A program made the position numbers and the translations under genes. The notes below the pieces were generated by a model. It worked only from the letters and a program-made list of their open reading frames with translations. It was not told where the DNA came from and made no database searches. Positions 10,322 to 17,768 of a DNA stretch of 35,616 nt are shown one piece after another. The stretch comes from Streptomyces sp. McG3 (GTDB taxonomy: Bacteria; Actinomycetota; Actinomycetes; Streptomycetales; Streptomycetaceae), in assembly GCF_018619185.1 (NCBI RefSeq), contig NZ_JAAXYC010000052.1, positions 1 through 35,616 on the forward strand, given 5' to 3'. Every line of letters begins with the position of its first letter. Positions within the stretch are counted from its first letter, which is position 1.

Positions 10322-10356
10322 GCGGCCCGGAGGTGTTGTCACGCCTCCGCGGCCGC
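10322..10356. terminator. Hairpin between convergent parC and COG0523 gene
   Basis: GCGGCCCGGAGG pairs with CCTCCGCGGCCGC with a single bulged C and a 10-nt loop. It begins 25 bp past the parC stop and runs over the last codons of the convergent GTPase gene. There is no T-run, so it is assigned from stem strength and position only. Confidence 0.5.
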
Positions 10357-11511
10357 TTCCTGTACGTCCATGGGGTCGGCCCGTTGTCCGTCCCACGGGT
10401 CCGCCCGTTGTACGTCCACGGGGTCCGCCTCGTTCTGTACGTACCGGAGCACGCCCCACATGCCGCGTTCGGTGGCTGAGCTGTCGGTGGCGTCGGCGGG
10501 ACCTTCGGGGGCGGGCCCGTCCGCGCGGCAGGCGGCGAGCCCGGCCAGCAGTGCTTCGGCGTCGATGCCCGCGCCGATCATGACGAGCTGGGTGAGCCGC
10601 TGTTCGCCGCGCGCCCACGGGCGGGGGACGAAGCGCAGGAAGCGGCCCACCGCGTGCAGCGCGTACGTGTTGTCCCGGTCCCCCGCGCCGAAGTCCGCGA
10701 ACCCCTTGATCCGGTAGAGCCCGTCGGGCCGGGAGTCGAGGAACTCCATGAAGCGGCGTGGGTCCATGGGGATGTCCGAGGTGAAGTCGACACTCTCGTA
10801 CGCGGCGTGGAGGTGATCGTCGTGCCCCTCGTGCCCGTCCGTCGCCTCCTGTCGCAGCAGGTCCTCGAAGGTGAGCTGACGGACCTTGTCCTGGTGGTCC
10901 GGTCGCAGGGCCGGGTCGAAGAGGAGCTCCGGGTCGATCCGTCCGTGCACGGCGCAGATCACGGCGGCGGGACCGCTCAGCTCCGCGACCGTCGCGCGCA
11001 GCCGCGCCCGGTCGGCCTCCCCCACCCGGTCGGTCTTGTTCAGGACGACGAGGTCGGCGACGTCGAGATGGCGGTCGAGCTCCGGATGCCGCTGACGGGT
11101 GCTGTCGAACTCCGCCGCGTCGACGACCTCGACGAGGCCCCCGTACCGGATGCGCGGGTTGTCGCTGGCCAGGAGCATACGGACGAGCTCCTGGGGTTCG
11201 GCGAGCCCGCTCGCCTCGATGACGATCACGTCCAGTCGGGCGGACGGCCGGGTCAGCGTCTCCAGGAAGGTGTCGAGTTCGCTCGCGTCGACGGCGCAGC
11301 ACAGACAGCCGTTGCCCAGCGAGACGGTCGAGCCGACCTGCCCCGAGACGGTCATGGCGTCGATCTCGATGGCCCCGAAGTCGTTGACGATCACGCCGAT
11401 CCGGGTGCCCGCGCGATTGCGGAGCAGATGGTTCAGGAGCGTGGTCTTCCCGGAGCCGAGGAAGCCCGCCAGGACGACGACCGGGATCTGCGGGGTGCGG
11501 GGCGGGGTCAA
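10339..11511 (-). CDS. COG0523 (CobW/YeiR-type) GTPase, putative metallochaperone
   Basis: This 390-residue G3E-family GTPase has Walker A GFLGSGKTT, the metal-binding CxCC motif in NGCLCCAVDAS, and the guanine-specificity motif NKTD. A His/Asp-rich insert (DGHEGHDDHLH) precedes the CobW C-terminal domain (LYRIKGFADFG, VGRFLRFVPRPW). Known relatives deliver zinc or cobalt to client proteins; the metal and client here cannot be read. The start is TTG 11511 behind GAGGAAGG, 24 bp after the citrate synthase stop, so the two are probably co-transcribed. The C-terminus ends in an in-frame 24-bp tandem repeat, probably disordered. Confidence 0.92.
   Translation of the reverse strand: MTPPRTPQIPVVVLAGFLGSGKTTLLNHLLRNRAGTRIGVIVNDFGAIEIDAMTVSGQVGSTVSLGNGCLCCAVDASELDTFLETLTRPSARLDVIVIEASGLAEPQELVRMLLASDNPRIRYGGLVEVVDAAEFDSTRQRHPELDRHLDVADLVVLNKTDRVGEADRARLRATVAELSGPAAVICAVHGRIDPELLFDPALRPDHQDKVRQLTFEDLLRQEATDGHEGHDDHLHAAYESVDFTSDIPMDPRRFMEFLDSRPDGLYRIKGFADFGAGDRDNTYALHAVGRFLRFVPRPWARGEQRLTQLVMIGAGIDAEALLAGLAACRADGPAPEGPADATDSSATERGMWGVLRYVQNEADPVDVQRADPWDGQRADPMDVQEAAAEA
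10361..10429. repeat. 24-bp tandem repeat inside the COG0523 gene
   Basis: Nearly three tandem copies of a 24-bp unit (TGTACGTCCACGGGGTCCGC-type on the plus strand) start at 10361, 10385 and 10409. The unit is in frame and encodes an 8-residue peptide repeat on the minus strand (ADPVDVQR, ADPWDGQR, ADPMDVQE). It extends the GTPase C-terminus. Confidence 0.85.
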
Positions 11512-11535
11512 CGGGGGCCTTCCTCAAGGACGTCG

Positions 11536-12681
11536 TCAGGGCGCCGGGACCGGCTGCGGCGGGGGTGCGCCGACGTAGCGGGCCGCCGGGCGGATGATCT
11601 TCGAGTCCTCCGCCTGCTCCAGGATATTGGCGCTCCAGCCGATCACCCGTGCCGCACAGAAAGTGGGGGTGAACATCGCGCGCGGCAGCCCGCACAGCTC
11701 CATGACGACCCCGGCGTAGAACTCCACGTTGGTGTGCAGTTCCCGGCCCGGCTTGAGCTCGGCGAGGATGGCCTCGACCTGGCGTTCCACCTCCACGGCG
11801 AAGTCGACGAGCGGTCCGCCGAAGCCCTGCGCGAGGGACTTGAGCATCCGGGAGCGCGGGTCCTCGGTGCGGTAGACGGGGTGCCCGAATCCCATGATGC
11901 GGCGGCCCGAGAGGACCTGCTCGCGGATCCAGCCGTCGATGCGGTCCGGGGTGCCGATGGCGTCCAGGGTGTCCAGGGCCCGGCTGGGGGCTCCGCCGTG
12001 CAGCGGTCCGGAGAGCGCGCCGACCGCCGCGACCAGGCAGGCGGCCAGGTCGGCTCCGGTGGAGGCGACGACACGGGCGGTGAAGGTGGAGGCGTTGAAG
12101 CCGTGGTCGACGGTGGAGATGAGGTACTGCTCGACGGCCCTGGCGTGTTCGGGCTCCGGCTCCGACCCGGTCAGCATGTACAGGTAGTTCGCGGCGTGCG
12201 GCAGGTCCTCGCGGGGCTCGACCGGCTGGAGCCCCTGGCCCAGGCGGTGGAGGGCGGTGAGGATCGTGGGGACGGCCGCGCAGACGGTGAGCGCGTCCTG
12301 GCGCCGCTGCTCGGTCCCGATGTCGTACACGGGACGGAATCCGGCCGAGGCGCCGAGCAGGGACAGCGCGGTGCGCAGTCCGGCGAGGGGGCCGGAGACG
12401 GCGCCGGCGCGGGCGATGGCGGGCAGCGCGTCGCGCACCTCGGCGGGCAGGGTGCGCAGCGCGGCCGTGCGGGCGGCGAAGTCGGCGGCGGCCGCCCGGT
12501 CGGGCAGTTCGCCGTGGACCATCAGGTACCAGACGTCCTCGAAGCCACGGGTCCGCGCGAGCTCGATCGCCGAGTACTGGCGGTAGTGGTAGAAGCCCTC
12601 GCGGCCGCGTACGTCGCCGAGGGCGGTGTCGGTGACGACGACGCCGGCGAGACCGCGGGGGACGGCAGGGGTGGTGGTCAT
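11536..12681 (-). CDS. Citrate (or 2-methylcitrate) synthase
   Basis: This 381-residue type I citrate synthase condenses acetyl-CoA (or propionyl-CoA) with oxaloacetate. ATG 12681 (MTTTPAVPRG) follows GAGAAGAG; an upstream ATG at 12717 lacks one. Active-site elements are VDHGFNAS (H193), GPLHGGAPS (H228) and GFGHPVYRTEDPR (H267). At the position of the classical catalytic aspartate (NVDF in most enzymes) it has glutamate, NVEFYAG (E320); as far as I recall some actinobacterial paralogues share this. The C-terminus KIIRPAARYVGAPP is typical. It is divergent from an HTH-citrate synthase fusion across an AT-rich operator region. Which acyl-CoA it prefers cannot be decided from sequence. Confidence 0.92.
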   Translation of the reverse strand: MTTTPAVPRGLAGVVVTDTALGDVRGREGFYHYRQYSAIELARTRGFEDVWYLMVHGELPDRAAAADFAARTAALRTLPAEVRDALPAIARAGAVSGPLAGLRTALSLLGASAGFRPVYDIGTEQRRQDALTVCAAVPTILTALHRLGQGLQPVEPREDLPHAANYLYMLTGSEPEPEHARAVEQYLISTVDHGFNASTFTARVVASTGADLAACLVAAVGALSGPLHGGAPSRALDTLDAIGTPDRIDGWIREQVLSGRRIMGFGHPVYRTEDPRSRMLKSLAQGFGGPLVDFAVEVERQVEAILAELKPGRELHTNVEFYAGVVMELCGLPRAMFTPTFCAARVIGWSANILEQAEDSKIIRPAARYVGAPPPQPVPAP

Positions 12682-12715
12682 GGCTGTTCTCTTCTCTCTT
12701 TCCGACACACGGAAC

Positions 12716-12771
12716 ATTGATTCGACTGTCTATGCTTGACTTGAATTCTGTCAATATTGATTGAATCAATA
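12716..12771. promoter_or_regulatory. Palindromic operator array between divergent citrate synthase genes
   Basis: The AT-rich segment holds several related inverted repeats. TATTGATT-G-AATCAATA (12755-12771) is a perfect 8-bp half-site palindrome. TCAATATTGA (12751-12760) is a perfect 10-bp palindrome overlapping it. TTGAC (12736) and GTCAA (12750) form a spaced inverted repeat. A lone half-site ATTGATTCGA lies at 12716-12725. All share the core TTGA. The array is 35 bp from one start codon and 55 bp from the other, so one regulator could control both genes. Confidence 0.65.
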
Positions 12772-12825
12772 CATGAAGGAACGCAGGGACCCCCTCATCG
12801 ATTCGGGATGGATACGGTGGCCGTC

Positions 12826-14091
12826 ATGACGGATCAATCAGCGCCCGACGAGCAGGGGCCACCCCGGCTCACCACCCGGGACGCCGCCGAACTGCTGGGC
12901 GTGAAGCCGGAGACGCTGTACGCGTACGTCAGCCGGGGCCAGCTGAGCAGCGCGCGGGCCGCCGGGGGGCGGGGCAGCACGTTCGACGCCGACGAGGTCC
13001 GGGCGCTGGCCCGGCGTTCGGGGCGCAGGGACGCCTCCCCGGCCGGGGGCGACCTGGTCTTCCGCACCGGCATCACGCTCATCGAGGGCGACCGCTGCTT
13101 CTTCCGCGGGGTCGACGCGACGGAGCTGGCCGGGCACTACAGCTACGAGGAGGTCGCCGAGTGGCTGTGGACGGGCGAGCCGAGCCCGGGCGCCCGGTTC
13201 ACCGCGGCAGCCGGGACCCTCGCGGCGGCTCGCCGGACGGTCGGCGCGCTGCCCGCGCACAGCGGGTCGACGGACCGGCTGCGGGTGGCGGTGACCGCCG
13301 CGGCGGCCACGGATCCGCTGCGGTTCGACCTGTCGCCCGAGGCGGTGCTCAGCAGCGCCCGGAGTCTGATCCCGACGCTGGTGGGAGCCCTGCCGGCGCT
13401 CGGCGACCCGGCGGACGAAGGGGGTTCCCTGGCGCGGGAGCTGTGGTCACGGCTCACCGCGGAGCCGGCCGACGCCCCGTCCCTGGCCGTGCTGGACGCG
13501 GCCCTGACCCTCCTGATCGACCACGATCTGGCCGCCTCCACCCTGGCGGCCCGGGTCGCCGCCTCCGCGCGGGCCCACCCGTACGCCGTGGTCTCGGCGG
13601 GCCTCGGTGTGCTGGAGGGGCCGCTGCACGGCGCCGCGAGCGGGCTGGCGCACCGGATGCTCCGGGAGGCGGTGGACCGGGGCAGCGCGGTCCCCGTGGT
13701 CGCCGATCATCTGCGGACCGGGCGGCGGGTGCCGGGCCTGGGCCATCGGCTCTACCGGGGCGAGGACCCGCGGGCGACGGCCCTGTTCGCGCTGCTGGAG
13801 GACGTGCCGCAGGCAGCCGGGGCGCTCGCGGCGGCCCGCGAGGTGGTCGGCACGACAGCGCGGCACGCTCCGCTGCACGCCAACATCGACCTGGCCCTGG
13901 CCGTCCTGTCCGTCTCCCGGGGCATGCCGGCGGACGCGGGCGAGACGGTGTTCGCGGTGTCCCGCACCGCGGGCTGGATCGCCCACGCGCTGGAGGAGTA
14001 CGGAGAGCGCCCGCTCCGCATCCGCCCCAGCGGGCAGTACACGGGCCCCCGGCCGCCCCAGCCGCTGCCCGGCCTCCAGACGACCTCCTAG
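12826..14091 (+). CDS. Citrate synthase-like protein with N-terminal MerR/excisionase-type HTH
   Basis: The start chosen is ATG 12826 (MTDQSAPDEQ) with GGTGG upstream, giving 421 residues; ATGs at 12757 and 12808 lack a ribosome binding site. Residues about 14-65 are a helix-turn-helix of the MerR/excisionase type (LTTRDAAELLGVKPETLYAY, then VSRGQL and FDADEVRALA). Residues 75-415 are a citrate synthase fold with IDHDLAAST (H233), GPLHGAAS (H268), GLGHRLYRGEDPRA (H307) and HANIDLAL (D355), so the classical His-His-Asp set is present. It may be an enzyme that binds DNA or a regulator that senses acetyl-CoA or oxaloacetate through the citrate synthase fold. It is divergent from a stand-alone citrate synthase. 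Confidence 0.9.
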   Translation: MTDQSAPDEQGPPRLTTRDAAELLGVKPETLYAYVSRGQLSSARAAGGRGSTFDADEVRALARRSGRRDASPAGGDLVFRTGITLIEGDRCFFRGVDATELAGHYSYEEVAEWLWTGEPSPGARFTAAAGTLAAARRTVGALPAHSGSTDRLRVAVTAAAATDPLRFDLSPEAVLSSARSLIPTLVGALPALGDPADEGGSLARELWSRLTAEPADAPSLAVLDAALTLLIDHDLAASTLAARVAASARAHPYAVVSAGLGVLEGPLHGAASGLAHRMLREAVDRGSAVPVVADHLRTGRRVPGLGHRLYRGEDPRATALFALLEDVPQAAGALAAAREVVGTTARHAPLHANIDLALAVLSVSRGMPADAGETVFAVSRTAGWIAHALEEYGERPLRIRPSGQYTGPRPPQPLPGLQTTS

Positions 14092-14131
14092 GTCCAGACC
14101 AGGGGCTCGGGCAGTGCAAATTAGCTACGGA

Positions 14132-15151
14132 TCACAGGGAATTCTCGCGCGGCGGCTGCGCGGTGGATCCGCGCACCACCAGCTCCGGCTCGAAGAGCAG
14201 CTCGTCCGAGGGGACGGTCCGCCCGCCGATCTGTACCGCGAGCAGCTCCACGGCCGCGCGCCCCATGGCCTCGATGGGCTGGCGGACGGTGGTCAGGGGC
14301 GGCTCGGTGCAGTTCATGAAGGCCGAGTCGTCGTAGCCGACGACCGACACGTCGGCGGGCACCGAGAGACCTCGGCGGCGGGCGGCGCGCACGGCGCCGA
14401 GCGCGAGCGGGTCGCTCGCGCAGATGATGCCGGTGACGCCCCGGTCCAGCAGCCGCATCGCGGCGGCCTGCCCGCCCTCCAGCGAGAACATCGCACGGGC
14501 CACCCACTCGTCGGGCACGGTCGTGCCCGCTTCCTCGGCGAGCACCCGGGCAGCGGCCAGCTTGCGCTGCGAGGGCACGTGGTCGGACGGGCCGAGGACG
14601 AGTCCGATGCGCTCGTGGCCGAGCGAGACGAGGTGCCGCCAGGCCTGCTCGACGGCGACGGAGTCGTCGCAGGAGACACCCGGGAAGCCGAGGTGGGCGA
14701 TGGCCGCGTTGATCAGCACGACGGGGATCTTGCGGTCGGCGAGCACCTTGTAGTGGTCGTGCGGGGCGTCGGCCTGGTGGTACAGGCCGCCCGCGAAGAC
14801 CACGCCGGAAACCTGCTGCTGGAGGAGCAGCTCGACGTAGTCGGCCTCGGAGACGCCGCCCTTGGTCTGGGTGCAGAGCACCGGGGTAAGCCCCTGCTGG
14901 GCGAGCGCGCCGCCGACCACTTCGGCGAACGCCGGGAAGATCGGGTTCTGCAGCTCGGGCAGGACGAGACCGACCAGCCTGGCCCGTTCGCCGCGCAGCT
15001 GGGTCGGGCGCTCGTACCCGAGGACGTCCAGCGCGGAGAGGACGGCCTGCCGGGTGGCGTCGGAAACGCCCGGCTTGCCGTTCAGCACCCGGCTGACCGT
15101 CGCCTCGCTGACTCCCACTTTCTGGGCCACTTGAGCAAGTCGTCGCGTCAT
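14132..15151 (-). CDS. LacI-family transcriptional regulator
   Basis: This 339-residue repressor has the LacI HTH and hinge (RLAQVAQKVGVSEATVSRVL, then GYERPTQLRGERARLVGLVLP), followed by a periplasmic-binding-protein-like ligand domain (ICASDPLALGAVRAARRRGL, VPADVSVVGYDDSAFM). ATG 15151 (MTRRLAQVAQ) directly precedes the HTH. No ribosome binding site is visible before it, so the mRNA may be leaderless or nearly so. Upstream lie three CTTGCGC/CTTGCAC repeats, suggesting autoregulation. LacI members usually sense sugars; the ligand here is unknown. The gene diverges from the histidine kinase gene and converges on the HTH-citrate synthase gene. Confidence 0.93.
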   Translation of the reverse strand: MTRRLAQVAQKVGVSEATVSRVLNGKPGVSDATRQAVLSALDVLGYERPTQLRGERARLVGLVLPELQNPIFPAFAEVVGGALAQQGLTPVLCTQTKGGVSEADYVELLLQQQVSGVVFAGGLYHQADAPHDHYKVLADRKIPVVLINAAIAHLGFPGVSCDDSVAVEQAWRHLVSLGHERIGLVLGPSDHVPSQRKLAAARVLAEEAGTTVPDEWVARAMFSLEGGQAAAMRLLDRGVTGIICASDPLALGAVRAARRRGLSVPADVSVVGYDDSAFMNCTEPPLTTVRQPIEAMGRAAVELLAVQIGGRTVPSDELLFEPELVVRGSTAQPPRENSL

Positions 15152-15153
15152 GT

Positions 15154-15180
15154 GCGCAAGATTAGCGCAAGAAGTGCAAG
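15154..15180. promoter_or_regulatory. Triple CTTGCGC-type repeat, candidate LacI operator
   Basis: On the plus strand GCGCAAG (15154), GCGCAAG (15165) and GTGCAAG (15174) stand as direct repeats spaced 11 and 9 bp, directly upstream of the LacI start codon. CTTGC half-sites are common in Streptomyces LacI/MalR-type operators. Binding here would block the LacI promoter and could affect the divergent kinase gene. Confidence 0.5.
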
Positions 15181-15336
15181 TAGATTGCGTTGATGGCGAA
15201 CTCCTCGGAAACGCTCCAGGAACGCTCACAGACACAACGCCGCGAAGCAAGAGGCGCGTACGGCGAAGGCCCGGCCGGCCGGGCCGGAACGCGGCCGAAT
15301 TTCCGCCCCGGCCGCGCGGCCCTTACCGTCTCTACG

Positions 15337-17040
15337 ATGAACGCCCCACCGACCCCCGGCCGGGGACCGCGCAGGTTCGGCTGGCCCCAGCGGGTCTTCT
15401 CCCAGGTCCTGCTGATGCAGCTGGCCATCATCACCGGCGTGACCATCCTGGTCACCGGCCTGTTCCTGGCCCCCCTCAGCGACCAGCTGGACGACCAGGC
15501 GATGCGCCGCGCCCTCGCCATCGCCCAGAGCACCGCCGCCCAGCCGGGGATCGTGGAGGACCTGAGCAGCACGGACCCGTCGGACCGGGGCCCCGTCCAG
15601 TCGGCCGCGGAGCGGATCAGGCGGGCGACCGGAGCGGAGTACGTCGTCGTCATGAACCAGCGCGGGGTGCGCTGGTCGCACCCCGACACCCACCGGATCG
15701 GCGCGATCGTCTCCACCGACCCCGGCGAGGCGCTGCGCGGCCGTGAGGTGATGGAGATCGACAGCGGCACCCTCGGCCGCTCGGCACGGGGCAAGGTGCC
15801 GTTGTTCGGCCCGTCCGGCGACGTGATCGGCGCGGTGTCGGTGGGCATCTCCTACGACAGCGTCCGCGCGCGGCTCCTCGGGGCGATCCCGGGGCTGCTC
15901 GCGTACGCGGGCGGAGCCCTGGCCGTCGGGGCGCTCGCCGCGTACCTGATCTCCCGCCGGCTGCAACGGCAGACCCATGACCTGGCGTTCTCCGATATCT
16001 CCGCGCTGCTGACGGAGCGCGAGGCCATGCTGCACGGCATCCGCGAAGGGGTCGTCGCCCTGGACGGGGCCGGCCGGGTCCGGCTGCTGAACGACGAGGC
16101 GCAGCGGCTGCTGGGCGTGGGCCCGGAGGCGGCGGGCCGGACGCTGGAGGAGGTGCTGGGCGACGGCAGGACCGCGGACGTCCTGGCCGGGCGGGTCGTC
16201 GGCGACGACCTGCTGGCGGTACGGGGCAGCCGGGTGCTGCTGGCCAACCGGATGCCCACGGACGACGGCGGGGCCGTGGTGACCCTGCGCGACCGGACCG
16301 AGCTGGAGAACCTGGGCCGCGAGCTCGACTCCACCACGGGGCTGATCGACGCCCTGCGCGCCCAGGACCACGAGCACGCCAACCGGCTGCACACCCTGCT
16401 CGGGCTGCTGGAGCTGGAGATGCACGAGGACGCGATGGAGTTCGTCACGGAGGTCGTGGGCGTACACCGGGCGACGGCGGAACAGGTCACCGAGAAGGTC
16501 CAGGACCCGCTGCTGGCCGCCCTCCTGGTGGGCAAGGCGACGGTGGCCGCCGAGCGCGGCGTAGCACTGCGGCTGGCCCCCGGCACCCTGCTGCCGGACC
16601 GGGTGGTCGATCCCCGGGGCCTGGTCACGGTCATGGGCAACCTCGTCGACAACGCCACGGACGCGGCGGCCGGATCGGAGGGGGCGCGGATCGAGGTCGG
16701 GCTGTGCGCGGAGGGACGTACGGTGATCCTTGAGGTGCGCGACAGCGGCCCCGGTGTCCCCCCGGAGCAGCACACGTCGATCTTCACGGAGGGCTGGTCC
16801 ACCAAGGAGGTCCCGGCACACGGCAAGCGCGGCCTCGGGCTCGCCCTCGTCCGGAGGCTCGCGGAGCGTCAGGGAGGCAGTGTGACGGTGTCCGGGGCGG
16901 ACGGAGGCGGTGCGGTGTTCACGGTCGTCCTGCCGGAGGCGCTGGCCGAGCCGGGGCCGCGGGCGCCGGCCGAGCCCGCCGCTTCCCCCGACGGTCCGCC
17001 GTCCACCGTGTGTCCGGCCCCGTCGGGAGGCCGGCAGTGA
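15337..17040 (+). CDS. CitA/DcuS-type sensor histidine kinase
   Basis: This 567-residue membrane kinase starts at ATG 15337 (MNAPPTPGRGPRRF). TM1 is near 22-45 and TM2 near 182-206. Between them is an extracytoplasmic sCache/PDC-like sensor of the CitA/DcuS class (VVVMNQRGVRWSHPDTHRIG). A PAS domain follows (about 225-325; EGVVALDGAGRVRLLNDEAQ). The dimerisation/phosphoacceptor segment is DHEHANRLHTLLGLLE, with H345 the likely phospho-His. The ATPase has NLVDNATDA, DSGPGVP and RGLGLALV. This family senses citrate, C4-dicarboxylates or similar acids. No clear ribosome binding site is seen; TACCGT 8 nt before the ATG could be a -10 for a leaderless transcript. It overlaps the response regulator by 4 bp. 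Confidence 0.93.
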   Translation: MNAPPTPGRGPRRFGWPQRVFSQVLLMQLAIITGVTILVTGLFLAPLSDQLDDQAMRRALAIAQSTAAQPGIVEDLSSTDPSDRGPVQSAAERIRRATGAEYVVVMNQRGVRWSHPDTHRIGAIVSTDPGEALRGREVMEIDSGTLGRSARGKVPLFGPSGDVIGAVSVGISYDSVRARLLGAIPGLLAYAGGALAVGALAAYLISRRLQRQTHDLAFSDISALLTEREAMLHGIREGVVALDGAGRVRLLNDEAQRLLGVGPEAAGRTLEEVLGDGRTADVLAGRVVGDDLLAVRGSRVLLANRMPTDDGGAVVTLRDRTELENLGRELDSTTGLIDALRAQDHEHANRLHTLLGLLELEMHEDAMEFVTEVVGVHRATAEQVTEKVQDPLLAALLVGKATVAAERGVALRLAPGTLLPDRVVDPRGLVTVMGNLVDNATDAAAGSEGARIEVGLCAEGRTVILEVRDSGPGVPPEQHTSIFTEGWSTKEVPAHGKRGLGLALVRRLAERQGGSVTVSGADGGGAVFTVVLPEALAEPGPRAPAEPAASPDGPPSTVCPAPSGGRQ

Positions 17041-17711
17041 TCCAGGTCCTGATCGTGGACGACGACGTCCGGGTGGCGCAGATCAACGCGGCCTACGTCG
17101 CGAAGGTCCCCGGCTTCAAGGTGGTCGCGCAGGCCCACTCGGCGGCCGCAGCCCTGGAGAGGGTCGAGGAGGTCCCGGTGGACCTGGTCCTGCTGGACCA
17201 CTACCTGCCGGACCGCAACGGCCTCGCCGTCGTACGGGAACTGCGCCGCCTCGGCCGTCAGGTCGACGTGATCATGGTGACGGCCGCCCGGGACGTCGCC
17301 ACCGTGCAGGACGCGATGCGCCACGGCGCGCTCCAGTACCTGGTGAAGCCGTTCACGTACGCGGGCCTCCGCTCGAAGCTGGAGGCGTACGCGGCGCTGC
17401 GGCAGGCACTCGACGGGGGCGGGGAGGCCGAGCAGGCACAGGTGGACCGGCTCTTCGGCGCGCTGTGGGCGGCGGACGAGCCGGCCCTCCCCAAGGGCCA
17501 CTCCCCCACCACCGCCGAGCTCGTCCGAGGGGCGTTGCGCGGAGCCGACGGCCCGCTCTCCGCCCAGGAGATCGCGGACAGCGCGGGGATGAGCCGCCAG
17601 ACGGCCCAGCGCTATCTGAAGCTGCTGGAACGCACCGGCAAGGTCCGGCTGACGCTGCGCTACGGGGAGACGGGCCGCCCGGAGCACCGGTACGCCTGGG
17701 CCGCCGGCTGA
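17037..17711 (+). CDS. CitB/DcuR-type response regulator
   Basis: This 224-residue partner of the preceding kinase starts at GTG 17037 behind GGGAGG and overlaps the kinase stop (GTGA). The receiver domain has acidic D8-D10, phospho-acceptor D54 in LVLLDHYLPD, VTAARD and the conserved lysine in YLVKPF. A C-terminal HTH (LSAQEIADSAGMSRQTAQRY) is of the kind found in CitB/DcuR regulators. A GTG at 17010 is possible but lacks a ribosome binding site. It converges on the symporter genes, obvious candidate targets given the carboxylate-sensing family; that link is inferred. Confidence 0.94.
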   Translation: MIQVLIVDDDVRVAQINAAYVAKVPGFKVVAQAHSAAAALERVEEVPVDLVLLDHYLPDRNGLAVVRELRRLGRQVDVIMVTAARDVATVQDAMRHGALQYLVKPFTYAGLRSKLEAYAALRQALDGGGEAEQAQVDRLFGALWAADEPALPKGHSPTTAELVRGALRGADGPLSAQEIADSAGMSRQTAQRYLKLLERTGKVRLTLRYGETGRPEHRYAWAAG

Positions 17712-17768
17712 GCCGCCCGGGAGCCCGTACGGCGCTCTGCCGGGACACACGCGCCCCTGATGCCCGCC

